DNA of 64,000 bases. Source: Bacteroides xylanisolvens XB1A. Lineage in GTDB: Bacteria > Bacteroidota > Bacteroidia > Bacteroidales > Bacteroidaceae. Position numbers and translations under genes: made by a program. A model generated the notes under the pieces. That model had not been told where the DNA came from, did not search any database, and saw only the letters and a list, made by a program, of their open reading frames with translations. The stretch is from positions 2,496,617-2,560,616 of the forward strand of contig NC_021017.1 in the NCBI RefSeq assembly GCF_000210075.1, written 5' to 3'. Positions 56,040-64,000 of this stretch are shown piece by piece (position 1 is the first letter of the stretch; each line of letters begins with the position of its first letter).

Positions 56040-56120
56040 CGTGGCGAATTCCTACCACGGCCGTGGAAAGATACTACCACAGCCATGAAGAGATCTCTCC
56101 ACGGCCGTGGGAAACTAATG
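56033..56120 (+). repeat. four 22-bp units with palindrome CCACGGCCGTGG
   Basis: Starts at 56033, 56055, 56077 and 56099. Units 2 and 4 carry the perfect 12-bp palindrome; unit 1 is TCATGGCCGTGG and unit 3 CCACAGCCATGA, i.e. each has substitutions in one arm. GC-rich core in very AT-rich surroundings. Confidence 0.92.
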
Positions 56121-56253
56121 ATAAAGGCACCGGAAGACAACTATCCCTATGCCTTAGTCCAAGAATAAAGGCAGGATAACTTATAAAAGCCGCTTGATAA
56201 CAAACAAACAACAGCTATATAACACCCTCCCCCTAAGTCCGAAGATGATCGAT

Positions 56254-56261
56254 TAGCTTTG
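56254..56261 (+). promoter_or_regulatory. -7 box for the HU-like gene
   Basis: TAGCTTTG, 86 bases before the ATG at 56347. Confidence 0.4.
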
Positions 56262-56346
56262 CAACAACAGAAAACAATGTCCTTATAGGCTTGCAACGGT
56301 AAATTAAAGGTACGTAGTAATGTATAAGGCAAAAAACAAATAAATA

Positions 56347-56985
56347 ATGGCAATACAATTTGAATTGTACAAGACTCCCCGTCCCAAGGATGAGGAAGAC
56401 AAAGAAGTGTATCACGCACGTGTAGTCAACTTCCAACACATTGACACAGACTATTTGGCAAAAGAAATCCAGATAGCAACTTCTCTAACTGAAGGGGATG
56501 TAAAGTCAGTTCTCGAATCCCTAAGTCATTTTATGGGGGATCGTCTTCGGGAAGGACAAAGCGTCCATCTGGATGGCATCGGTTATTTCCAGATAAAGCT
56601 GAATAGTCAAGAACCTATCACTTCGCCCAAACTAAAAGCGAATCAGATAAAACTCAAAGCCAATATCAGCTTTAAAGCGGATGCCAAACTAAAAAGGTCA
56701 GTCAGTGTTGTTCATGTGGAGCGAAGTAAACTGAAACCCCATTCGGCTGTCCTTTCAAATGACGAGATAGACAAATTGCTGACAAACTACTTCAAGAGCA
56801 ACCCTGTATTAACCCGTCGCGACTTTCAAGGATTGTGCGGCTTTGCCCCTACCACTGCCGCACGGCAAATCAAACGGCTGAAAGAGGAGGAGAAGAAGTT
56901 GAAGAATATCAATACTTATTATAATCCGATTTATGTGCCGATGCCAGGATATTATGGCAAGGCAGAGATAAAGACAGATGAATAA
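56347..56985 (+). CDS. HU-family-like DNA-binding protein with C-terminal extension
   Basis: A 212-aa protein. Residues ~1-125 form an HU/HIG-type domain (AKEIQIATSLTEGDVKSVLESLSHFMGDRLREGQSVHLDGIGYFQI is the HU helix-turn-helix and start of the beta arms, ~38-83). Residues ~135-185 hold a helical segment with LTRRDFQGLCGFAPTTAARQIKRL that looks like a small helix-turn-helix. A short aromatic tail follows. These long HU variants are common in Bacteroidetes, and their role is not settled. The broken dinD-like gene follows 27 bases later. Confidence 0.82.
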   Translation: MAIQFELYKTPRPKDEEDKEVYHARVVNFQHIDTDYLAKEIQIATSLTEGDVKSVLESLSHFMGDRLREGQSVHLDGIGYFQIKLNSQEPITSPKLKANQIKLKANISFKADAKLKRSVSVVHVERSKLKPHSAVLSNDEIDKLLTNYFKSNPVLTRRDFQGLCGFAPTTAARQIKRLKEEEKKLKNINTYYNPIYVPMPGYYGKAEIKTDE

Positions 56986-57012
56986 AAGGAACCAACATAA
57001 TACAGAAATAAA

Positions 57013-57801
57013 ATGAAATCAGAAGAAATAAAAGAGCTATTTAAGCAGTTTGAGAGCATTGTTTGCGAATACAACAAAGTGGAATGTTGGAGTGCGAGAG
57101 AACTTTATCCATTGTTAGGATATTCTCAATGGCGTAACTTCCTGTCTATCATATAGAAAGCAAAAGATACATGTAAAAATGCCGGAGAAAATATTGCATA
57201 CCATTTTGCTGACGTCAGCAAAATGGTTATATTAGGTTCAGGCGCTGAAAGAGAAGTAGATAACATCTTTCTGACCCGTTATGCCTGCTATCTGGTAGCA
57301 CAAAATGGAGATTCTCGAAAGCAAGAAATTGCCTTTGCTCAAAACTACTTTGCAATACAAACGCGCCGTGCAGAATTAGTAGAGCAACGTTTAATAGAAT
57401 ATGAACGTGTCCAAGCACGTACCAAACTAGCCGAGACAGAGAAACTTCTCTCGGGTGTTTTATATGAAAGAGGAGTTGACAATCAAGGATTCGCCATTAT
57501 ACGTTCCAAAGGAGATAAAGCACTGTTTCACATGGACACCAAAATGCTAAAACGTAAACTTGACGTACCTGATAGTCGACCATTGGCTGATTTTCTTCCG
57601 ACCATCAGCATAAAAGCCAAAGACTTTGCCGCAGAAATGACCTCTGTGAATGTTCAGCAAAAAGACCTATACGGACAAACTGCCATTGAAAATGAACATG
57701 TTGACAATAATGTCGCAGTCAGAGATATGCTTGTTGGTAGAGGCATATTTCCTGAACAAATTCCTGCAAATGAAGATATTGCGGCAGGGGTATTTCTCTA
57801 A
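57013..57801 (+). pseudogene. DinD-like DNA-damage-inducible protein, interrupted by in-frame TAG
   Basis: One frame from the ATG at 57013 reads as DinD (SARELYPLLGYSQWRNFLSII, then KAKDTCKNAGENIAYHFADVSKMV and FLTRYACYLVAQNGD), but codon 48 is TAG (57154-57156), where relatives as I remember them have Gln or another residue before KAK. Downstream the frame is open to the TAA at 57801, including QARTKLAETEKLLSGVLYERG and RSKGDKALF. The C-terminus (DIAAGVFL) departs from the usual basic tail and may be altered. E. coli DinD inhibits RecA filament activity. Either strain decay or a sequence error. Confidence 0.8.
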
Positions 57802-57929
57802 AGAAAAACGTTTTAACACATTCTTTATAAATCTGATTTATAATAAAGGAGGGGAGGAACCTATTAAAACAGAGCCTGTTAGGCAGCATCTATAAAAAGG
57901 ATTTACAAGCAGCAGTCGTGCAAACTAAG

Positions 57930-58892
57930 TCATTCCCTCAATTCTTCAGTCATTGTTTTTAGTAATGACCTGCTGTCACTTAACGGCAAATCCGTAGCTA
58001 AATCCCAACTCATCATACCTTTCAGCTTCTGTTCCTTTGCATAACGGGTTTTGATACGAATGTTATCCTGACCGTCAAACACATAAGTATCTCCCTGATA
58101 GATCACTTCATTCTGTGCAGGACTCGTAACCAATCCATTCTGTACAAAATTGAAATAAGCCTCTGTCTTCTTTGAATTATCTTTGGTCACCCCATAAAAA
58201 GGAACTCCTGCCACCAGTTTTTCCTTCGGAATACCATACTCCAATACCATCTGTATATCCGAACAATATTTCTCTATCGGAAAGCGAACCGGTGAAGGAC
58301 CATAGCACTGAAGTGAAATAAAATCAACTGCTTCAATAGCTTCCTTACTAATCTTATAACAAACAGGATGCAGAGATACACTGAAAAGATACTTGTCTCC
58401 CAACACTTCACGCATCTTCAGGATAGCCAAACTATAATCTTTATATTCTTTCTCATTTTCCGCCCACTCAAAATCAAGATCAATGCCATCCAGTTTATTC
58501 TTTTCCAGTACAGTCTTTATGTTCTTTGCAAACGTCGTACGAGCGGCCTCATCGGCCACCATCGCTTTCCATTCGCCACTGGAAGCACCCAAACGTATTT
58601 TCACTTTTGTACCTTTTACTTTTGCACGAACCGATTTAATCAAACCTTCCCAAGTGGTCACCCCTTTTCCCTGAAATACACGTGGATTCTCAAATGACAA
58701 TGATCCGTCTTTATTAGGATGAACATTCAAGAAAATAAGGTCGTTACTTGCCCGCAAGCTTTCTGTAGAAATACGACCACGGTTGTAAAAATTACCCCGC
58801 ACATAAGAACTGACCATATAGTCTTGTTGTGCAAACAATGATAATCCAACAAACACAAAAAGGAAGAATACAATTTTTCTTAGCATTAGCAT
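57930..58892 (-). CDS. GH18 family glycoside hydrolase (chitinase/endo-N-acetylglucosaminidase fold)
   Basis: A 320-aa secreted protein (signal ~1-21). A single GH18 barrel with the DxxDxDxE motif DGIDLDFE complete: Asp135, Asp138, Asp140 and catalytic Glu142. SVSLHPVCYK, DFISLQCYGPS, VAGVPFYGVT and the final GMMSWDLATDLP follow in standard order. It would cleave beta-1,4 bonds next to N-acetylglucosamine in chitin or glycans. No binding module. An AraC-type regulator is divergently transcribed 273 bases away. Confidence 0.93.
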   Translation of the reverse strand: MLMLRKIVFFLFVFVGLSLFAQQDYMVSSYVRGNFYNRGRISTESLRASNDLIFLNVHPNKDGSLSFENPRVFQGKGVTTWEGLIKSVRAKVKGTKVKIRLGASSGEWKAMVADEAARTTFAKNIKTVLEKNKLDGIDLDFEWAENEKEYKDYSLAILKMREVLGDKYLFSVSLHPVCYKISKEAIEAVDFISLQCYGPSPVRFPIEKYCSDIQMVLEYGIPKEKLVAGVPFYGVTKDNSKKTEAYFNFVQNGLVTSPAQNEVIYQGDTYVFDGQDNIRIKTRYAKEQKLKGMMSWDLATDLPLSDSRSLLKTMTEELRE

Positions 58893-58921
58893 AATGATTG
58901 ATAATTAAAACGTTTAGATCG

Positions 58922-58929
58922 CAAAAATA
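58922..58929 (-). promoter_or_regulatory. -7 box for the GH18 gene
   Basis: TATTTTTG on the minus strand, 30 bases upstream of the ATG at 58892. Confidence 0.45.
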
Positions 58930-59124
58930 CGCATATCAAAAGCAAACAGATGTTCAAAAACAACTATAATACTTCCAAAAATCAACATAAAGTTTTCTAT
59001 TCAGAAATTTAAAACAGATAAATATTGAATTCTTTAACATCATCCAAAGGGATAAGAATAATATTTGCAGGTTTCTACTAAAACATAAATAAAAGAAAGA
59101 GTTCCATTTTCCGCAAAAAAAGCC

Positions 59125-59132
59125 TATCTTTG
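59125..59132 (+). promoter_or_regulatory. -7 box for the AraC regulator
   Basis: TATCTTTG, 34 bases before the ATG at 59166. Confidence 0.45.
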
Positions 59133-59165
59133 TTCCGTTAAGATAATAAATCACGCATAAAACTC

Positions 59166-60035
59166 ATGCCAGGAGATTCATTTTGCATACAATATACCAA
59201 CTGTACGGGATGTCCAAAAAATGTTGAGAATATCCTTGTATATAGAAACTTACCTAAAGGAGAGCATATCCCCAAGGATAAGTGTACGCAGAATTGTATG
59301 CTTTTTATGATAAAGGGCGAATTACTTATCAATAGCGAAGAGCATCCCGGAATAACGTTACGCGAGAGACAAATTGTTTTGCAAGCTATTGGCTCCAAGG
59401 TCGAAATACTGGCACTGACAGATGTTGAATACGTTGTCTACTGGTTCAACGAACTGCCTTTGCTTTGCGAAGACCGATATAGGGAAATGATGGAACAGGC
59501 GGAAGCTCCTTTGACCTACACTCCACTGATTATGAGCGAAAGGCTTTACCACCTTGTCACCAGTATGCCCGAATTCCTCGCTGAAGAAAACCCTTGCAGC
59601 AAGTATATCGACTTAAAATGCAAAGAATTGGTTTTCTTGATTACCAACTTCTATCCGCTGCCCCAACTGGGTTCATTCTTCTATCCGATCAGCACTTATA
59701 CGGAAAGTTTCCACTATTTCGTCATGCAGAATTACAGCAACGTGAAGAACGTGGAAGAATTTGCGCATCTGGGAGGATATACGACCACTACTTTCCGCCG
59801 ACTTTTCAAAAACCTCTATGGTGTGCCCGTATACGAATGGATACTGGAAAAGAAACGGGAAGGAATCCTGGAAGACCTGCAACACACCAAAATGCGAATC
59901 ACTGAAATCTGTAACAGATACGGATTCGACTCCCTGTCGCATTTCGCACACTTCTGTAAAGACTCTTTTGGCGATACCCCACGCGCTTTACGCAAAAAAG
60001 CAGCCGGTGGTGAGAAAATCGGAAAGGTACAATAA
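59166..60035 (+). CDS. AraC-family transcriptional regulator with cupin-like N-terminus
   Basis: A 289-aa regulator. The N-terminal sensor part (~1-170) opens with a cysteine cluster (FCIQYTNCTGCPKN, Cys7/Cys13/Cys16, plus Cys41 and Cys45) that may bind metal or respond to redox. The C-terminal AraC domain (~190-280) has both helix-turn-helix motifs: VEEFAHLGGYTTTTFRRLFK and ITEICNRYGFDSLSHFAHFCK. The divergent GH18 gene is a possible target, by location only. Confidence 0.9.
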   Translation: MPGDSFCIQYTNCTGCPKNVENILVYRNLPKGEHIPKDKCTQNCMLFMIKGELLINSEEHPGITLRERQIVLQAIGSKVEILALTDVEYVVYWFNELPLLCEDRYREMMEQAEAPLTYTPLIMSERLYHLVTSMPEFLAEENPCSKYIDLKCKELVFLITNFYPLPQLGSFFYPISTYTESFHYFVMQNYSNVKNVEEFAHLGGYTTTTFRRLFKNLYGVPVYEWILEKKREGILEDLQHTKMRITEICNRYGFDSLSHFAHFCKDSFGDTPRALRKKAAGGEKIGKVQ

Positions 60036-60146
60036 ACAGTCCCATCCTACTAATGTGCCAATCAGTTGCACCATGCGCGCATACTGGCTGGCATATTGAC
60101 ACATTGGCGCATTGATCCATTATTAAAGAATTATTTCTTTAATTCC

Positions 60147-60177
60147 TTGCTCAATCAATCTATTTCCCCTATTTTTG
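60147..60177 (+). promoter_or_regulatory. promoter of frdCAB
   Basis: TTG (60147-60149), 20-base spacer, TATTTTTG (60170-60177), 69 bases before the frdC ATG. Confidence 0.65.
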
Positions 60178-60246
60178 CAGTCCGTAAGAGGTGTAAAACG
60201 TCGAAATTTTAGTTCTAACAATTAAATAATTTAAATTCAATCATTT

Positions 60247-60951
60247 ATGTGGTTAAGTAATTCATCTGTAGGAAGGAAAGTGGTGATGAGCGTTACCGGT
60301 ATCGCCCTTGTCCTGTTTCTAACATTTCACATGGCGATGAACTTGGTTGCAATCATCTCGGCTGATGGTTACAACATGATTTGTGAGTTCCTGGGAGCAA
60401 ACTGGTATGCGTTAGTGGCTACCGCAGGACTAGCCGCTCTTTTTGTGATTCACATCATCTACGCATTCTGGCTGACAATGCAGAATCGCAAAGCGCGTGG
60501 TAGCGAACGCTATGCAGTGGTTGACAAACCAAAAACTGTAGAATGGGCATCTCAAAACATGTTGGTGCTGGGTCTGATCGTTATCGTAGGTCTTGGTTTG
60601 CACCTCTTCAACTTCTGGGCAAAAATGCAGTTGCCGGAACTGATGCACAACATGGGCATGCACGCTGATACACTGACGCTGGCTTATGCCGCTAACGGTG
60701 CTTATCACATCCAGCAGACTTTCTCTAGCCCGGTTTACGTAGTTCTTTACCTCGTTTGGCTGTTTGCTTTGTGGTTCCACCTGACTCACGGTTTCTGGAG
60801 CTCTATGCAATCACTGGGATGGAACAACAAAGTATGGATCAATCGTTGGAAATGTATTTCTAACATCTATTCTACGATTGTTGTACTCGGTTTCGCACTG
60901 GTAGTAGTGGTATTCTTCGTGAAAACACTGATTTGTGGCGGTGCTTGCTAA
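60247..60951 (+). CDS. frdC: fumarate reductase / succinate dehydrogenase cytochrome b subunit
   Basis: A 234-aa membrane subunit with five hydrophobic helices (about 12-32, 57-76, 98-118, 145-170 and 200-225). It has conserved His residues in HMAMNL, HIIYAFW, HLFNFW, HIQQTF and LTHGFW, suitable for two b hemes, as in di-heme fumarate reductases. It anchors the FrdAB enzyme and passes electrons from menaquinol. First gene of frdCAB, with its own promoter. Confidence 0.93.
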   Translation: MWLSNSSVGRKVVMSVTGIALVLFLTFHMAMNLVAIISADGYNMICEFLGANWYALVATAGLAALFVIHIIYAFWLTMQNRKARGSERYAVVDKPKTVEWASQNMLVLGLIVIVGLGLHLFNFWAKMQLPELMHNMGMHADTLTLAYAANGAYHIQQTFSSPVYVVLYLVWLFALWFHLTHGFWSSMQSLGWNNKVWINRWKCISNIYSTIVVLGFALVVVVFFVKTLICGGAC

Positions 60952-60988
60952 ATAGTAAATTGTAAATGATTAAATTGTAAATAATATT

Positions 60989-62968
60989 ATGATCAAGATA
61001 GATTCAAAAATTCCAGAAGGCCCGGTGGCTGAGAAATGGACCAACTATAAAGCTCACCAGAAATTGGTGAACCCCGCTAATAAACGTCGTTTGGACATCA
61101 TCGTTGTGGGTACGGGTCTGGCAGGTGCTTCTGCCGCTGCTTCACTTGGTGAAATGGGTTTCAGAGTATTCAATTTCTGTATTCAGGATTCTCCCCGTCG
61201 TGCACACTCTATCGCTGCACAGGGTGGTATCAATGCTGCAAAGAATTATCAAAATGATGGTGACTCGGTTTACCGTCTGTTCTACGATACTGTAAAAGGT
61301 GGCGACTATCGTGCCCGTGAAGCAAACGTATATCGTTTGGCTGAAGTGTCTAACGCTATCATCGACCAATGTGTAGCGCAAGGTGTTCCTTTCGCTCGCG
61401 AATATGGCGGTACGCTGGACAACCGTTCTTTCGGTGGCGCACAGGTATCTCGTACTTTCTACGCTAAAGGCCAGACTGGTCAGCAGTTGCTACTGGGTGC
61501 TTACTCTGCATTGAGCCGTCAGGTAAACGTAGGTACTGTTAAACTGTATACCCGCTATGAAATGCAGGATGTTGTCATCGTTGACGGACGTGCCCGCGGT
61601 ATCATCGCAAAAAATCTTGTAACAGGCGAATTGGAACGTTTCGCCGCTCACGCTGTAGTAATCGCTACCGGTGGTTATGGTAACGCTTACTTCCTGTCTA
61701 CTAACGCTATGGGTTGTAACTGTACAGCTGCTATCTCTTGCTACCGCAAGGGTGCTGTATTCGCAAATCCTGCATACGTTCAGATTCATCCGACTTGTAT
61801 TCCGGTACATGGTGACAAGCAGTCTAAGCTGACTTTGATGTCTGAATCTCTCCGTAACGACGGTCGTATCTGGGTTCCGAAGAAGAAAGAAGATGCTGTA
61901 AAACTCCAGAAAGGCGAAATCAAAGGAAGTGATATTCCGGAAGAAGACCGCGACTATTACTTGGAACGCCGCTATCCGGCATTCGGTAACCTGGTTCCGC
62001 GTGACGTTGCCAGCCGTGCCGCTAAAGAACGTTGCGACGCTGGTTTCGGTGTAAACAACACAGGTTTGGCCGTATTCCTCGACTTCTCTGAAGCTATCAA
62101 CCGTTTAGGTATCGACGTTGTTCTTCAACGTTATGGTAACCTCTTCGATATGTATGAAGAAATCACTGACGTTAATCCGGGAGAACTGGCAAAAGAAATT
62201 AATGGCGTAAAGTATTATAATCCGATGATGATTTATCCGGCTATCCACTATACAATGGGTGGTATCTGGGTAGACTACGAACTGCAAACCACTATCAAGG
62301 GTCTGTTCGCTATCGGTGAATGTAACTTCTCCGACCACGGTGCAAACCGCCTCGGTGCTTCTGCATTGATGCAAGGTTTGGCTGACGGTTACTTCGTATT
62401 GCCTTACACTATCCAGAACTATCTGGCAGACCAGATCACTGTTCCTCGTTTCTCTACCGATCTTCCTGAATTCGCTGAAGCTGAAAAAGCTGTTCAAGCT
62501 AAGATCGACAAGTTCATGAGCATCCAGGGTAAAGAATCTGTTGATTCTATCCACAAGAAACTGGGTCATGTCATGTGGGAATATGTAGGTATGGGACGTA
62601 CAGCAGAAGGCCTGAAGAAAGGTATCGCCGAACTGAAAGAAATCCGCAAGGAATTCGAAACGAACTTGTTTATCCCCGGTTCTAAGGAAGGTATGAACGT
62701 AGAGCTTGACAAAGCAATCCGTCTGTACGACTTCATCACTATGGGTGAGCTTGTTGCTTACGATGCATTGAACCGTAACGAAAGTTGTGGTGGTCACTTC
62801 CGTGAAGAATACCAGACTGAAGAAGGAGAAGCAAAACGTGATGACGAAAACTTCTTCTATGTAGCATGCTGGGAATATCAAGGTGATGATGAAAAGGCTC
62901 CGGTATTGCACAAAGAACCGCTGGTATACGAAGCTATCAAGGTTCAGACTCGTAACTACAAGAGCTAA
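60989..62968 (+). CDS. frdA: fumarate reductase / succinate dehydrogenase flavoprotein subunit
   Basis: A 659-aa catalytic subunit. FAD-binding [19 protein letters not shown] (~40-58), the covalent flavin His in [14 protein letters not shown] (~70-83), [14 protein letters not shown], the active-site HPTCIP, the [13 protein letters not shown]rg loop and [19 protein letters not shown] are present. It interconverts fumarate and succinate; in anaerobic Bacteroides the main direction is fumarate reduction feeding succinate/propionate production. Located between frdC (37-base gap) and frdB. Confidence 0.96.
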   Translation: MIKIDSKIPEGPVAEKWTNYKAHQKLVNPANKRRLDIIVVGTGLAGASAAASLGEMGFRVFNFCIQDSPRRAHSIAAQGGINAAKNYQNDGDSVYRLFYDTVKGGDYRAREANVYRLAEVSNAIIDQCVAQGVPFAREYGGTLDNRSFGGAQVSRTFYAKGQTGQQLLLGAYSALSRQVNVGTVKLYTRYEMQDVVIVDGRARGIIAKNLVTGELERFAAHAVVIATGGYGNAYFLSTNAMGCNCTAAISCYRKGAVFANPAYVQIHPTCIPVHGDKQSKLTLMSESLRNDGRIWVPKKKEDAVKLQKGEIKGSDIPEEDRDYYLERRYPAFGNLVPRDVASRAAKERCDAGFGVNNTGLAVFLDFSEAINRLGIDVVLQRYGNLFDMYEEITDVNPGELAKEINGVKYYNPMMIYPAIHYTMGGIWVDYELQTTIKGLFAIGECNFSDHGANRLGASALMQGLADGYFVLPYTIQNYLADQITVPRFSTDLPEFAEAEKAVQAKIDKFMSIQGKESVDSIHKKLGHVMWEYVGMGRTAEGLKKGIAELKEIRKEFETNLFIPGSKEGMNVELDKAIRLYDFITMGELVAYDALNRNESCGGHFREEYQTEEGEAKRDDENFFYVACWEYQGDDEKAPVLHKEPLVYEAIKVQTRNYKS

Positions 62969-63004
62969 TCGGTGAAGTTAAACATTTAAAAGAATTAGAA
63001 GAAA

Positions 63005-63760
63005 ATGGATAAAAATATATCATTTACACTGAAGGTATGGCGCCAAGCTGGTCCGAAAGCTAAAGGTGCTTTTGAAACCTACCAAATGAAAGATATCCCC
63101 GGTGATACTTCCTTCCTCGAAATGCTGGATATTCTGAACGAACAGCTCATCAGCGAAAGAAAAGAACCGGTAGTATTCGATCATGACTGCCGCGAAGGTA
63201 TCTGCGGTATGTGTTCTCTTTACATCAACGGACACCCGCACGGTCCTGCAACAGGTGCTACTACTTGCCAAATCTATATGCGTCGTTTCAACGACGGCGA
63301 TACCATCACTGTTGAACCTTGGCGTTCGGCTGGTTTCCCTGTCATCAAAGACTTGATGGTAGACCGTACTGCATACGACAAGATTATGCAAGCTGGTGGT
63401 TATGTAAGCGTACGCACAGGTGCTCCGCAGGATGCTAACGCTATCCTGATCGCGAAACCTATCGCTGACGAAGCTATGGATGCTGCTTCTTGTATCGGTT
63501 GCGGTGCTTGTGTAGCTGCATGTAAGAATGGTTCTGCTATGTTGTTCGTTTCTGCAAAAGTTAGCCAGTTGAACTTGCTGCCGCAAGGTAAACCGGAAGC
63601 TTTGCGTCGGGCAAAAGCTATGTTGTCAAAGATGGACGAACTGGGATTCGGTAACTGTACAAACACTCGTGCTTGTGAAGCTGAATGTCCGAAGAATATT
63701 TCTATCAGCAACATCGCTCGCTTGAACCGCGACTTCATCATCGCAAAATTAAAAGACTAG
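63005..63760 (+). CDS. frdB: fumarate reductase / succinate dehydrogenase iron-sulfur subunit
   Basis: A 251-aa electron-transfer subunit. The [2Fe-2S] ligands lie in [15 protein letters not shown] (~60-74) with a later Cys (TTCQIY). The [4Fe-4S] and [3Fe-4S] ligands lie in [14 protein letters not shown] (~161-174) and [14 protein letters not shown] (~218-231). The last cluster region has the extended spacing seen in di-heme fumarate reductases. Ends with TAG, followed by a terminator. Confidence 0.96.
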   Translation: MDKNISFTLKVWRQAGPKAKGAFETYQMKDIPGDTSFLEMLDILNEQLISERKEPVVFDHDCREGICGMCSLYINGHPHGPATGATTCQIYMRRFNDGDTITVEPWRSAGFPVIKDLMVDRTAYDKIMQAGGYVSVRTGAPQDANAILIAKPIADEAMDAASCIGCGACVAACKNGSAMLFVSAKVSQLNLLPQGKPEALRRAKAMLSKMDELGFGNCTNTRACEAECPKNISISNIARLNRDFIIAKLKD

Positions 63761-63806
63761 AAATTGCTAGATTTCAATAGCGAGAGCTTAATTTGATTAA
63801 TGACAG

Positions 63807-63845
63807 AATCCCCTGCCGGCTAGTTCGACAGGGGATTTCTTTATA
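63807..63845 (+). terminator. terminator of frdCAB
   Basis: AATCCCCTG (63807-63815) pairs with CAGGGGATT (63829-63837) over 13 bases, then TCTTTAT. Confidence 0.85.
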
Positions 63846-63956
63846 TATGAGTAGATCACAATTATTATTAATACGGATCAGTAACATGAACTTTTAATTC
63901 ATAAGTTTCACCGATTTCACCTTATAGCCAAAACTGTTATGAATGAGAGAATTACG

Positions 63957-64000
63957 GGTGAAAGCGAGGACTGAAATAAGGTAAAATCATTCGTTACCGC
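63957..64000 (+). repeat. possible further 22-bp array cut by the window edge
   Basis: GGGTGAAA at 63957 and AGGTAAAA at 63979 are 22 bases apart. GATTTCACCTTAT (63913-63925) is the near-inverse of ATAAGGTAAAATC (63976-63988), 12 of 13 bases. No gene is visible from 63761 to the edge. Confidence 0.35.

Larger units (their letters stand above)
55657..56346. other. 690-bp repeat-rich gene-free region
   Basis: No credible gene. It contains inverted repeats around TATCTATCAT (55729-55854), irregular AT-rich sequence (55855-55973), two adjoining 22-bp arrays (55974-56039 and 56033-56120), and the HU promoter at 56254. Confidence 0.8.

Noticed and set aside
3491..56120. 22-bp arrays as CRISPR arrays
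   Set aside because: The period is 22 bases in total, too short for repeat plus spacer, the cores are palindromic with an inverted last unit, and no cas gene is present.
1643..57156. Amber (TAG) recoding linking the two TAG-interrupted genes
   Set aside because: TAG is the ordinary stop of DUF4491 (6236-6238) and frdB (63758-63760), and no suppressor tRNA is seen; independent lesions explain it better.
26538..57801. Integrative element or prophage in the region
   Set aside because: No integrase, transposase, tra gene or attachment-site duplication was found; tRNA-Met at 6330 has no repeated 3' end visible in the window.
60052..60121. Repeats after the AraC gene as another 22-bp array
   Set aside because: AATGTGCCAAT and ATTGGCGCATT are imperfect inverted copies and GGCATATTGACACATT/GGCGCATTGATCCATT match at 12 of 16 bases, but spacing is 16 and irregular, not 22.

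Overview
The window looks like chromosomal DNA of a gut Bacteroides, most likely of the B. ovatus / B. xylanisolvens / B. thetaiotaomicron group. The evidence is SusC/SusD pairs, many lipoprotein and signal-peptide glycoside hydrolases, AT-rich intergenic DNA, repeated Bacteroidetes-type -7 boxes (TAnnTTTG, often with TTG or TTTG about 20 bases upstream), and the gene order frdC-frdA-frdB for a fumarate reductase. The species is inference; the genus-level call is firm. No tools were run, so family names come from motif recognition.

Layout. 1-3.3 kb: partial SGNH hydrolase (minus), a methyltransferase broken by an in-frame TAG, a short AraC regulator, a small ferredoxin-like-fold protein, and a sirtuin without zinc cysteines. 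3.8-7.9 kb: two FKBP prolyl isomerases, an Lrp/AsnC regulator, DUF4491, tRNA-Met(CAU), a Cof-type HAD phosphatase and an orphan ECF sigma factor. 8.5-15.8 kb: a tight three-gene operon of a SWIM zinc-finger protein and two ~970-995 aa paralogues that look like DUF6493, with no ATPase partner in view; this is the least understood system in the window. 16-19.3 kb: VanX-type dipeptidase lipoprotein, THUMP-like methyltransferase, a probable beta-barrel protein and a lipoprotein. 19.4-23.4 kb: a SusD-less TonB receptor with a secreted acid-phosphatase-like enzyme. 23.5-26.5 kb: MscS channel and Na+/Ca2+ antiporter.

26.5-50.3 kb is a polysaccharide utilisation locus: GH172 (minus), then GH5_2, SusC, SusD, a surface glycan-binding protein, GH5_5, GH2 beta-mannosidase, a second GH5_5, GH140-like, GH130 mannosylglucose phosphorylase, a GPH/MFS symporter, GH78 rhamnosidase (frameshifted at a G6 tract), a DUF5040-like SGNH protein and a sialate-O-acetylesterase-type esterase. 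Together they suggest a beta-1,4-linked glucan with mannose, probably acetylated glucomannan or a substituted exopolysaccharide. Surface GH5 enzymes cut the chain, SusCD imports the pieces, GH2 and esterases trim them, and GH130 plus the symporter finish Man-Glc use. No regulator is encoded inside it.

50.5-55.7 kb: acetyltransferase-like protein, parE, coaD and an S41 protease. 56-60 kb: an HU-like protein, a DinD-like gene broken by a TAG, GH18 and a divergent AraC regulator. 60.2-63.8 kb: frdCAB with promoter and terminator.

The most unusual non-coding signal is a set of intergenic tandem arrays with exactly 22-bp spacing. Each array has a different palindromic core sequence but the same period, and the arrays lie at about 3.5, 15.8, 16.8, 22.3 and 56.0 kb, possibly also at the right edge.
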